DNA of 64,000 bases, from positions 47,235,723 to 47,299,722 of the forward strand of contig OU015493.1 in NCBI GenBank assembly GCA_907164885.2, given 5' to 3'. Each line of letters opens with the position of its first letter. The first letter of the stretch is position 1. The position numbers and the translations under genes are program-made. Positions 10,443 through 19,776 of this stretch are shown here, piece after piece. The stretch is from Dolomedes plantarius (lineage: Eukaryota; Arthropoda; Arachnida; Araneae; Dolomedidae). The notes below the pieces were generated by a model. That model did no database searches. It worked only from the letters and a program-made list of their open reading frames with translations, and was not told the DNA's origin.

Positions 10443-10593
10443 TTTGGTTTGGTTTCGAGCGCTATGATGAATTTTTGCTACACGAGGGCTAATTAGACCG
10501 GGACCTACAGCTTAAAGCCGATTCCGAACGGCTACAAACGTCCATGCCAAGAGTGGGATTCGAACCCACAGACTCTGGTTCCGAAAGCCATTG
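10443..10593 (-). mobile_element. tRNA-derived SINE with target-site duplication
   Basis: Read on the minus strand it begins TGGCTTTCGGAACCAGAGTC, contains a tRNA-type B box (GGTTCGAATCCC) and ends in an AAACCAAACCAAA tail. It is flanked by TTAACATTGAGG (10431-10442) and TTAGCATTGAGG (10594-10605), a 12-bp duplication with one mismatch. No A box is visible, so the 5' end is truncated. The host site is the inverted family C arm. Confidence 0.8.
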
Positions 10594-10615
10594 TTAGCAT
10601 TGAGGTGAGCGAATC

Positions 10616-11671
10616 CAATTGGGTTAGTACACAGCGGTCTTAAGAGAGTGTTTCGCTGAGAGAATTTCACCTGATCTTCTTAACACGTTCATGTGCAATG
10701 TGCAAGAGGTTGAGTAGAAGCGCCTGGGTAAAATTTTACCCCCAACTTCTAAAAAGTAACTTTATTTTTCTGGAGCTTGCCTGAATATAAATGTCGGCGG
10801 AAGTTCGTAAAAAGAGATAGGAGAGAAGTGTGTTTGTTTCCTCGAATTTCTGCGACCTGAGAAAGTTTAATGGATAGGGAAAAGGAAAAAAATTATAATA
10901 AAAGAGAGAATTTGTTAAATAAAAATATATTTTTTACCTTGAGCATGACAACAAGCTCGAGTCTTAATTTTAAGAGTTTTTGAAAATGTTTTTTGCCGTA
11001 AACCGAGGTCTACGAATTAATTTTTTTAATTTAATATAATCTATATATTTAAGTTGCTAAGCCGACTTTTTGGGCAGTCCGTGAAAGAAAACTACAGCAT
11101 CAATTTACTTCATTTTGGTCTTAAACGAAAGATTGTAATCTGTAGATTCGTCAAATTTGGTTTTTGTAACCGCAATTTCTATTAATTAGCGATAATTTAG
11201 AATTAAAAATTGATTTCTGCGCATGCTCAGTGGCATGTTTAAATCTGTCTTTAGAAACTCACTGTTTCTGAGCAGGCTCAGTGACATGTTTTAATGATAA
11301 ACACGTTTATTCCGAGGAGTCTCTCTAGATCTCTCTCTGTGATTTTTATTTTTATGATAATTATGTTTGTGAAATATAAGATTAAACCTGATGGAAACTG
11401 TTTATTTTGCGCTGTTTAATTGGCGATACTTTACAATTAAAAAAATGGCCGCTTAAACACATTAATTTGTTTCTGCGCATTAATACGATTTTTAACATTT
11501 GGCAATGATGTGTTGAGTATAATTTGTGTATTAGTACATTTATTTACTATCTAGCCGTCATGTTTTAACGGGTATCAACTAGTTTTTTTTAAGATAAATA
11601 AAGGACAGACACTAGAAAGAAGTTTGCATGCTAGAACTCAGCCTACTGGAGGGAAGGGATAAGTTAGAAAA
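10616..11671. other. About 1 kb without a recognised gene
   Basis: AT-rich sequence. A pair of similar segments (GCGCATGCTCAGTGGCATGT near 11220 and CTGAGCAGGCTCAGTGACAT near 11265) is separated by about 45 bp, probably a short local duplication. No ORF or RNA gene is convincing. Confidence 0.4.
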
Positions 11672-11748
11672 AAGTGCCAGATTGGGGAATCGAACTCACA
11701 ACCTACTGATTGCGAGTTCAGCGATCTACCGTCTTTGCCACTGAGACT
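11672..11748 (-). repeat. tRNA-like sequence (SINE head or tRNA pseudogene)
   Basis: On the minus strand the sequence has an A-box-like TGGCAAAGACGGTAG and a B-box-like GAGTTCGATTCCC at tRNA spacing. The T-stem does not pair well and I cannot form a clean acceptor stem, so it is not a functional tRNA. It lies immediately downstream of the LINE stop codon (11766-11768, minus). It may be a SINE inserted there or part of the LINE's own 3' UTR. Confidence 0.5.
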
Positions 11749-11765
11749 TAACTAAAGAAGGGGAA

Positions 11766-12436
11766 TTACCAGTCAAAAGCGAGAGAGGCTCTTGGCCTCT
11801 TTCTATTGAAGGGTTTCTTAAAATCATAATTTGCAAGTTCAGTTAGAAGAGTTATTTCATTAGCTTCAATATTGTTATAAATGTAATATTAAGGGAGTGG
11901 ATGAATTTAGTAAGGGGGGGGGAGTTCAATTCTTCATATATTTTATAATTTTTAAAGTAATAGGGGGCATTAACAATATCTCTGATAGTTTTATTGTAAG
12001 AAGTACAGATTTTTTTAATTTGATATTCAGGACACTATGACCAGGCCTGGCAAGCATAGGTTTAAATAGGTCTAAGGAATGCACTGTAGATGAGCTACTT
12101 CATATTGAGATTTAAATAACTGTTCCTAGCAATTAAAGGGAAGAGTATTCTTTTAGTAGCTCGGAATTATCAATTATGTGTTTTATGTGGGGGCGCCAAG
12201 TGAGATTCTTGTCAAGGATAATAGCAAGATATTTAAAGGATTTGGACCAGGGCAGAGCAGTGTTCTTGATTATGATTTTGCATTCACTATAAGATTTAGG
12301 TGCTTTCCTGGAAAACATGACATCAACACATTTGTATGTATTAAGTTTCATTTTCCATTTGTGTGTCCAAGTATTAATGTGTTGTAAGTGGATGTTCAGT
12401 TGATTTACTGCAAAGTTAATTTTGTTGTGGGACATG
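11766..12436 (-). pseudogene. LINE reverse transcriptase, C-terminal segment
   Basis: Jockey-like non-LTR retrotransposon ORF2, 3' segment. It resumes directly after the catalytic FADDTAIY, which lies on the other side of the Tc1 element: NQLNIHLQHINTWTHKWKMK, then SFKYLAIILDKNLTWRPHI, the typical thumb-region motifs. The C-terminal part (about 12130 down to 11766) needs at least one stop read-through near 12100 and a small shift. The ORF ends at TAA 11766-11768. On the minus strand it is the last of three pieces of one LINE (the others are 13874-14412 and 16691-16805). Confidence 0.85.
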
Positions 12437-12438
12437 TA

Positions 12439-13871
12439 CACTGCTGGCCACTGTAAATGCAACACCCTGAAGGAAACATGCAAATAACATGATATTTACA
12501 ACATGCATTAGCGGAGGTGAGATATGCAAATGATTAGAATTTCAGCGCAGACGCACATCACGCGCAATGTGGCACTACTTCAAAGCACTATTTAAGGCTT
12601 GGAGATTTCGACGATTTCAAGTTCGGCAATTGTGTTTTTCTTGTGATTTTTTCAAAAAAAACCGATCAATTATGCCTCGTCGAAAACAGCGATCATCTTT
12701 TGATCAAGTATCCGAGTTCGAAAGAGGAAGGATAGTGGCCTACCGAAATTGTGGATTATCTTTCAGGGAAATCGGCAGTCGTGTTGGACGAAACCAAACA
12801 ACTGTAATGCGGATATGTGATCGTTGGATGCAGGAGGGTACGACAGACCGGCGTGTTCGATCGCTCAGCGCACCACCTCACGATCGATCCACCTCAGCGC
12901 ACCACTTCACGTGATGACAGGCAAATTGTGCGCATGGCAGTGACGGATCACTCAGTCACATCACGAACCATAGCACAGCACATGCAGTCTGTAACGTATC
13001 ATCCAGTGTCTGCGCGTACCATTCGACGCCGTTTACAGCAGAGTGGTCTGTCCGCAAGACGTCCATTGCTTTGTCTACCCTTGACGCAGTACCACAGACG
13101 CCTCCGCCGCCATAGGAGCGATGACAGAAGGATATGGACGGCAGAATGGAATGAAATTGTCTTTACTGACGAGTCACGCTTCTGTCTGCAACACCACAAT
13201 GGTCGCATTCGAGTCTGGAGACACCGTGAAGAGAGGATGCTGAACAGCTGCGTTATGCACCGCCACACTGGTTCCTGCACCGGGTATTATGGTATGGGGC
13301 GGTATTGGATATCACTCTCGCACACCTCTAGTACGCATTGCCGGTACTTTAAACAGCCAGCGCTACATCTCTGAGGTGTTGGAGCCAGTTGTCCTTTCTT
13401 ACCTTCAGGGCTTGCCCACAGCCATATTTCAACAGGATAATGTGCGACCACACGTGGCACGCATTGTCCAACGGTTCTTCGTCAATCGCCAGATTGAATT
13501 GCTTCCCTGGCCGCCTCGCTCTCCGGATCTTTCGCCGATAGAAAACATGTGGTCCATGGTTGCTCTACGATTGACCCAGATTCCATCCCCAGCTGCCACA
13601 GCAGATCAACTTTGGCAACGTGTGGAAGCTGCTTTGTCTGCTGTACCCCAAGAACTCATCCAAAGTCTCTTTGAATCAATGCCGAGGCGTGTGGCAGTGG
13701 TGATCTCCAACAATGGCGGCTACTCTGGCTACTGATTTTGGCAGGAACCACACTTCACAGAAGTCTATAAATTTAATCATTTGATACTTGGTCAACATGT
13801 TATCTACAAAATAAATTTTGTTGTGATATCTCTTGTCTTTCTTGGTGTTGCAATTTGGGTGGCCAGCAGTG
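12439..13871 (+). mobile_element. Tc1-type element copy 1 (DD34E), nested in LINE
   Basis: The ends are inverted: CACTGCTGGCCACTGTAAAT on the left and GGTGGCCAGCAGTG on the right. A single TA duplication flanks it (12437-12438 and 13872-13873). Removing it restores the LINE reading across its active site. A second copy lies on the minus strand at 47558-48965. There is no (TA)n around this copy, unlike the second. Confidence 0.95.
12672..13735 (+). pseudogene. Tc1 transposase, two frameshifts (copy 1)
   Basis: Cut-and-paste transposase starting MPRRKQRSSFDQVSEFERG. The N-terminal paired-type HTH is followed by the catalytic core: FTDESRFCLQ, QQDNVRPH and SPIENMW, with 34 residues between second Asp and Glu (DD34E). 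It ends NNGGYSGY at TGA 13733-13735. Against copy 2 it has a net 22-bp insertion near 12862-12890, which looks like a local duplication of a CTCAGCGCACCAC block, and one extra base near 13267. Together these put the gene in three frames. The undamaged length would be about 346 codons, inferred from comparing the copies. Confidence 0.93.
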
Positions 13872-13873
13872 TA

Positions 13874-14412
13874 TATGGCTGTGTCATCTGCGAAAACAGC
13901 TGTGTGTGTTCTGAAGTGTGTTGGGAAGTCATTTACATAGATTAATTAAAGCACAGGGCCAAATAAGCTTCCCTGCGGCAGACCACAGTGTATGTTGTGT
14001 TTCAGTGAGAGTGTGTTTTGAAGTTTAACTTGGAATGTTCTATTAGTGAGGTAGCTATAAATTAAGTGGATGATGCTAGGTGTGAAATTGTAATTAATAA
14101 TCTTGTGAATGAGACCCTGTACCCAGACTGAGTCGAATGCTCTGCTGATATCCAGAAAGACAGCAGCTGTGGATTTTCTGTAAGTTTTAGCTTTGGCAAG
14201 TTCACTTACTACTCCATATAATTGATGGGGAGCTGAGAGAGAACGCCTGTAACCAAATTGGTATGGTGAAAGGATTTCATTATTATCAAGGTGAGTGTTT
14301 ATAAAGTTTAGTATGAATTTTTCTGCAATTTTACTGATAGTGGATAGTAAGCTAATAGGTCTGTAATTAGTGGGGTCTGAGGGAGTTTTACCAGGTTTGT
14401 GTATGGGGATTA
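13874..14412 (-). pseudogene. LINE reverse transcriptase, catalytic segment
   Basis: Middle piece of the same LINE on the minus strand. Motifs in order from high to low coordinate: IPIHKPGKTPSDPTNYRPIS, then SPYQFGYRRSLSAPHQL, AVFLDISRAFDSVW (first catalytic Asp), PQGSLFGPVL, and FADDTAIY (catalytic Asp pair) just before the Tc1 insertion. A stop follows PVL, with one base lost nearby. Its upstream edge at 14412 is the Tigger insertion, beyond which the ORF continues at 16691. Jockey-type assignment rests on these motifs alone. Confidence 0.9.
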
Positions 14413-14414
14413 TA

Positions 14415-16688
14415 CAGTTGGTTCTCTGTTTAACGACGCTCTACTTAACGACGATCTCTATTTAAAGACGATATTTCCCGGTCCCGGTCCCTCCGACGTA
14501 AAAAATTCTATTTTAAGACGATTTTGTTTCTATTTAACGACGATTTTTTCTTACATGAGAAACTTTTTCTTCAACATTTTATCTACTGGAGGGTTACTTT
14601 CTGTGGGGGAGTTTGGTTTCAAAAACAGACCCGGAATTTCCTTTATGTTTGTTGCAATCATAGACTTGTTGCAGTGGAAAAAACCGGGGGAGGGGGGGAT
14701 TACTGTTTCTCGGAAGATCGAACATTCTTCCCTGGTGGATCGAATTTCTTAGTGCGGGTGTGGAATCACTCTATTGTACCTACCATGTTGTCATGTGATT
14801 TACGAACTGTTCAAAAGCACCGCTGTCTGACTCCTTCTGGGAAGCACGTGTTCATGTTTAGAGAATTCATGGTTGTGTGTAGGAGCTCATTCCAGTACGA
14901 ATACGAGGTGAGCAGAGCAAAATGGCATCAAAGCGAAAGCATCTTACGCTACACGAAAAAGGGAAAATTATTGAAAACTGGGAAGAAAGTGTTGGAATAA
15001 CAAAAGTCCAATTCGCAAGACAATTTCAGCTACCCGAGTCTACTCTCAAAGGCATTTTAGCAAGCAAAGAGAAAATTCTTGAAGAAGCATTTGGTTTGAG
15101 ATCCAAATCCAAACGGCAGAAAATTCAATGTGGCCGATCAGAAGAGTTTGAGAAGGAAGTCCTGCAATGGTTTCATCAAGCAAGAGCATCTAACATTCCA
15201 ATTTCGGGAGTGATATTTAAAGAAAATGCTATTATTCTGGCAGAAAAGTTTGGAATGCAAAATTTTCAGGTTTCGGCTGGTTGGCTAACAAATTTCAAAG
15301 AAAGATACGGGCTTGTATTTAAAAGCATATTTGGCGAAAGTGGCTCCGTGGATGAAAAAATAGTGGATGAATGGAAATTAGTGCTGAAGGGGATATTAGA
15401 TGGATATGATGAGAAGAACATATTCAATGCAGATGAGACGGGCCTACTCTACAATGTGATGCCTAATAAAACCTTAACGTATATGGGCGAAAAGTGTTTT
15501 GGTGGAAAACACAGTAAAGAACGATTGACTGTTTTACTGTGCACTAATTCGGATGGATCTGAGAAATTTCCACCACTAGTTATAGGCAAATCAAAGCAAC
15601 CAAGGTGTTTTAAGAATATCACCAGGAAACCTTGTGAGTACGGCAATAACAATAAAGCGTGGATGACATCACAAATTTTTATTGACTGGATTAGAAAATT
15701 TGATGCAAAAATGCATCGAGAAAAGAGAAAAGTTTTACTTTTAATCGACAGATGCACTGCACATACTCCAAATATCCCTGGACTTACAAATTTGACTATC
15801 CATTTCTTACCAGCTAATTGCACTAGCAAGTTGCAGCCATTAGACCTGGGTATCATTCGCAGTGTGAAAGCATACTACAGAAAGTCTTTAATTAGGAAAT
15901 TAATAAACAATTCGGCTGACAGTATAAAAATTAGAAAATTTGCAATCTTGGAAGCAATGCACATGATAACATCAGCATGGAAAAAAGTTTCTTCATCGAC
16001 AATAAAAAACTGCTTTCGCGTTGCTGGAATTCACAAAGAACTTGTAGTGGAACTGCAAAGTACGGATGTAGAAATCAACGAAGATGACATTACCCCTGAA
16101 GAATGGAGAAGTCTTGTTGAAGATGAGGATGTTTCAATTCAAGATTTCAACAATTGTGATAAATATGTTTTAACAACAGATTTCAGAAATGTAGAACAAA
16201 TTTATTATGATATTGTAAACGAAAACACAGTGTCAGACGACGAAGGTGAAGTTGAAGACACGGAAAACGAGACACTGCCACCGTCTTACATAGATGCAAT
16301 TTCTGCTCCAGATGTTCTCCGACGCTATATTACATCGAAAATGGAAGGTGACTCATTTTACATTTTAGAAAATCTGGAAAAGAGAATAACGAAAACAAGG
16401 CGAATGAAGCAATCAACACTTTTTGAATTTTTTAAAACGTAATTTATTGTATTGTTTGTACTCTTTTTTTTCAATGTAATTTAAAATAACTTTTTGTGAA
16501 TGAAATAATGATGATAATAAAAATAACATTTTTAAACACGCCAATATATTAAGAAATATATTGACAGTCCTAAACCTGGAAAGTGTGAAGGGAAATGTTA
16601 TTTTTTCACAAATTCTGTTTAAGGACGATCTCTACTTAAGGACGATTTTTCACGGTCCCTTGAAAGTCGTTAAACAGAGAACCAACTG
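14415..16688 (+). mobile_element. Full-length Tigger/pogo element nested in LINE
   Basis: The ends are inverted: CAGTTGGTTCTCTGTTTAAC on the left and GTTAAACAGAGAACCAACTG on the right, a perfect 20-bp match. Subterminal TTAACGACG-type repeats follow. It is flanked by TA at 14413-14414 and 16689-16690. At 2274 bp it has the usual size for an autonomous Tigger and it contains one uninterrupted transposase. It splits the LINE, so it is younger than that. Confidence 0.97.
14922..16442 (+). CDS. Tigger/pogo transposase, 506 aa, intact
   Basis: Transposase of the pogo/Tigger group, expected to bind the TIRs in the nucleus and cut at TA. The ATG at 14922 begins MASKRKHLTLHEKGKIIENW, the usual start of the N-terminal psq-type HTH (about residues 1-55). 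A CENP-B-type HTH follows (about 65-135; WFHQARASNIPISG and GWLTNFKERYGL). The DDE superfamily core has FNADETGLLYN (first Asp), LLLIDRCTAHT (second Asp) and KLQPLDLGII (third acidic residue), giving 31 residues between second and third. Most relatives have Asn after the second Asp, where this protein has Arg. An acidic C-terminal tail ends in KQSTLFEFFKT. No stop or frameshift is seen over 506 codons, the only such transposase here. Confidence 0.95.
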   Translation: MASKRKHLTLHEKGKIIENWEESVGITKVQFARQFQLPESTLKGILASKEKILEEAFGLRSKSKRQKIQCGRSEEFEKEVLQWFHQARASNIPISGVIFKENAIILAEKFGMQNFQVSAGWLTNFKERYGLVFKSIFGESGSVDEKIVDEWKLVLKGILDGYDEKNIFNADETGLLYNVMPNKTLTYMGEKCFGGKHSKERLTVLLCTNSDGSEKFPPLVIGKSKQPRCFKNITRKPCEYGNNNKAWMTSQIFIDWIRKFDAKMHREKRKVLLLIDRCTAHTPNIPGLTNLTIHFLPANCTSKLQPLDLGIIRSVKAYYRKSLIRKLINNSADSIKIRKFAILEAMHMITSAWKKVSSSTIKNCFRVAGIHKELVVELQSTDVEINEDDITPEEWRSLVEDEDVSIQDFNNCDKYVLTTDFRNVEQIYYDIVNENTVSDDEGEVEDTENETLPPSYIDAISAPDVLRRYITSKMEGDSFYILENLEKRITKTRRMKQSTLFEFFKT

Positions 16689-16690
16689 TA

Positions 16691-16805
16691 ATAGAGTTTT
16701 TCCAGGGAGAGGGGAAGTAGCTGGTTCGAATTATATCATTAATGAGAGTGGTTATGTTAATATAGATCTTTGGTGGCAGGTTGTTGTCTTCCTTCTTTTG
16801 TAGTA
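16691..16805 (-). pseudogene. LINE ORF2, upstream segment
   Basis: Third piece of the LINE on the minus strand, beyond the Tigger element. It reads LPPKIYINITTLINDIIRTS and then SYFPSPWKNS, joining in frame to IPIHKPGKTP at 14412 once the Tigger and one TA are removed. The recognisable coding stops near 16805, so the copy is 5'-truncated, as is usual for LINEs. Confidence 0.75.
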
Positions 16806-18890
16806 GTAATCTATTGAACCTATACGCGGGGAGGGGAAGGTAACTTCTCGAAGAAAGAATTTTCCACTCATACGCGGAGGGGTGGAGGGAAGGGAACTTC
16901 TCGCCGGGGGGGGGAGGACAAGAATTTCTTTTTCTGTCTGCGACTGTTTGCAGGACGTGGGATGCGTAACCACAACATTCAAATACCTTTATTCATTGTT
17001 TTTTAGTGTTTCCATTCTGACGATGATTGCTGAAGGGAGCGGGTCCCTAAACCGTAGGGCTAGACGAGCAAGGCCCGTCTAGTTAGACAATATTGGAAAG
17101 AAAAGCATTGTTTAAAGAAATCAAATCGTGCTTTTAGAAAAATATAGTCCTATTGAAATTGCTATGGGAATGGCACGAGTAGCTGTTACTAAATATATGG
17201 ATTTTTACAATGCATGATAGCAACAGGATATTAATCATTTAAAACTAAACAGTGGATGGCTAGAATATTTCAGTGAGTGAAATGAAAATACATTTCTTTC
17301 TGAGTAGGAAGATGAGAAGTAATCACCAATGGACAATGAGAATGAATGGCGATAAAAAAAAAAATTAAAGGAGATACATGCAGTACTTCTGTGCTCGACT
17401 AGCACTGGCTCTCTTGAATTAAAATATTTTGTTATCGAATATGTTTATGTATATCTATTCTATTTCTCTGTACTCCATTTCTAGAATACCTTTCACTGCA
17501 ATCATACTTCTTCCAGGTGACAGTAATGTTTCTTGTCAGAGGTACAACAATATAAAAATTGGAATTGGAAAAAAATGTATATATTGAGAAAACTAAGGCA
17601 AAGGACTATGATGTTTGAGTCAAGAACTCAAATGCTCAGTTAGAATCGTGACGAGCGCCATTTAATTCATTCGTGTCTGTGCCGGATATGGGCTTTTAAA
17701 TCCGCATACAGAGAAGCCCATGCATTTGACCGCAGTGATGGGGAAGATACGATCTCTCCATATGTCGTCCCTTGGGGTTGATTGTTCAGAATTGAGGTGG
17801 GACCAGAGAGTAATGTTGACTCACCTGTAAAATGTTTACAGATCAGAAGTAGTCAAAAATTTCCGAGGCATAATGTGATAATATCTCACGACAAGTACTC
17901 CCGTATTAAAAAGAAAAGAACTAATAAAGTATACCCAGTTGCATTTCATCACATAGAAGATATTAGACTCCGTAAACTGACACAAATCTATTTGATATTT
18001 AATTCTCTAAGAAATATAGTAGTTTAATTTTAATACATAATATTTATAAAATTTTTGTTTAATTTTCTTTCAAATCTTCAAAATACCGTTTCTAAATCAA
18101 CAACCATAATATTTTTTTCGCATAAGTTAGGAACATTTCGAATTTCCGTAATTGTTTTGAAATTTTGACAATAAAAGCCATGCTTATCAAGTAAAGAATA
18201 TTAAGAAATACTTCGGTTACGGTAATATATTATACACCTAAGTTTTTAAATAAAACTGTTTCCTTTTAAAGGTGTTTTCTAGCACTATATTTTGAAAAGT
18301 CCCCTAAGATTGATTAATATACAATTACAATTTTTATTCTCGTCGTTTCAGGGAAATTTTTCTCGACATATTTGCTTGAGTATAACAAATGAAATTAACC
18401 TTTGAATAAATCTATGTTATTGATTTTTATTTAAGTTCCTTATATTTCATGGTCAAAAGTTGCCGTAATTCTTTATCAAATATATGAATACGTCAAATAT
18501 TTATTCTTTATTTATCCTTAGATTTATTAAAAATGTTTGTGATAATTTTACCCATGCTATCATACTCTATTTTAAGTCACGATGTTTACTGAATCACATG
18601 GTTTATTTCTTTTTTAAATCGAAATTCTAGTTAATACAAAACAACAAAGAGAATAATAACTTTTTAAGTACTGATATGCTCCCTTAAATTAAAAGACATT
18701 ATGTGCAAGACAATAATACAATAAGAAAGAAAATTATAGATATCACGCACAAAAATCACTCTAACACACAAAGAACGCTCCTTGCATTACAAAAGAACAA
18801 TGAATCTCAACAACCTACACTGTAAATAACTCAAACGGAAAAAAAAGTGCGGTTAATATGTGAAACATGCAATGCAATGTGTTAAAATAA
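16806..18890. other. About 2 kb with no recognised gene
   Basis: The first 120 bases hold G-rich near-repeats (TATACGCGGGGAGGGGAAGG near 16821 and TACGCGGAGGGGTGGAGGG near 16871, each followed by AACTTCTCG). The remainder is AT-rich. The ORF at 17782-18027 has no family resemblance. I see no terminal repeats. Confidence 0.4.
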
Positions 18891-19677
18891 TCTATATTTA
18901 TAAAACAGTTCCGTAACTGACTGACTCACTGACATACAACGCACAGACGAAACCGCTGGACCTAAAGTGCTGAAATTTTGCATGGCGATTCTTCTTATAG
19001 TGTAGGGGTGAACAATGAAAGATTTTTGGAATATTCTTCTTAGATTTTTTTAAATTAAATTTTTAAGCTGTTTTAGTAACTTTTTTTAAGTTTGCATTTA
19101 AAATAATAATTTGAGGGTTATAAAATTTATATCACAAGAAAGATCACAAAACTTCCTTCAAAATGACAGCTTTTTCGAATCTTTACCTCCATTTTCCGGT
19201 TTTTGGTGAATTTTTAAAAATAAATTTTAAAAATTTAATTTATTAAATGCTGATCACGTGATTTCTTTTTCTGGTACTTTAAGTAAATTTATCGACACGT
19301 GCATAACAACTAAATAGACAAAAAATATATTTTCCTTTTCTTGCTAATGAGGCAGACGATTGGACATTATCCAAAAAAATATTAAAATAAAGTAAAAGAT
19401 GTGTTCCTCAAAATGAAATATATTAACTGTACTATGTTCTTTAGTATATCTTATTAGATTTAATTTGAATATTTTCTTCTACATTATTTTGTCTATAAAA
19501 ATATCCGTTACGATTTTTTTATAAATGTATTTTTTCGTTTTTTTTTTCATCAATTTCATACATTGATCGTTGTATTGATTATAAATATATCTATACATAT
19601 TTTTGGCATTAATTGCATACATTGACGTTGTATTTAATTTGAATGTACTCCGTAGCGAAGTACGGGTTTTCAGCGAG
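18891..19677 (+). mobile_element. Non-autonomous Helitron-like element, solo copy
   Basis: Begins TCTATATTTATAAAACAG after an A and ends with GCGAG before a T, where other copies have CTAG; insertion between A and T is the Helitron rule. A 5-bp stem with a 6-base loop (CCGTA-GCGAAG-TACGG) lies 8 bases before the terminal tetranucleotide. The body shares GACATACAACGCACAGAC, GCATGGCGATTCTTCTTATA and GATCACGTGATTTCTTTTTC with the copies at 33312-36304. There is no ORF. Confidence 0.85.
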
Positions 19678-19683
19678 TAATAT

Positions 19684-19684
<1 letters not shown>

Positions 19685-19772
<88 letters not shown>
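19685..19772. repeat. (TA)n tract
   Basis: About 88 bp of pure TA, directly left of the mariner-like element at 19777. Confidence 0.95.

Positions 19773-19776
<4 letters not shown>

Noticed and set aside
10443..10593. tRNA gene around GGTTCGAATCCC
   Set aside because: Only the B-box half is present, with a tail and target duplication: a SINE.
11672..11748. Functional tRNA gene on the minus strand
   Set aside because: The T-stem does not pair and no acceptor stem forms, so it is a tRNA-like remnant.
14399..15000. Plus-strand ORFs of 117 and 158 codons overlapping the Tigger 5' region
   Set aside because: They cover the TIR and untranslated leader in other frames; the real transposase starts at 14922.
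15449..15856. Minus-strand ORF of 135 codons inside the Tigger transposase
   Set aside because: Shadow of the intact plus-strand gene.
17782..18027. 81-codon ORF as a gene
   Set aside because: No recognised motif and AT-rich composition like its surroundings.
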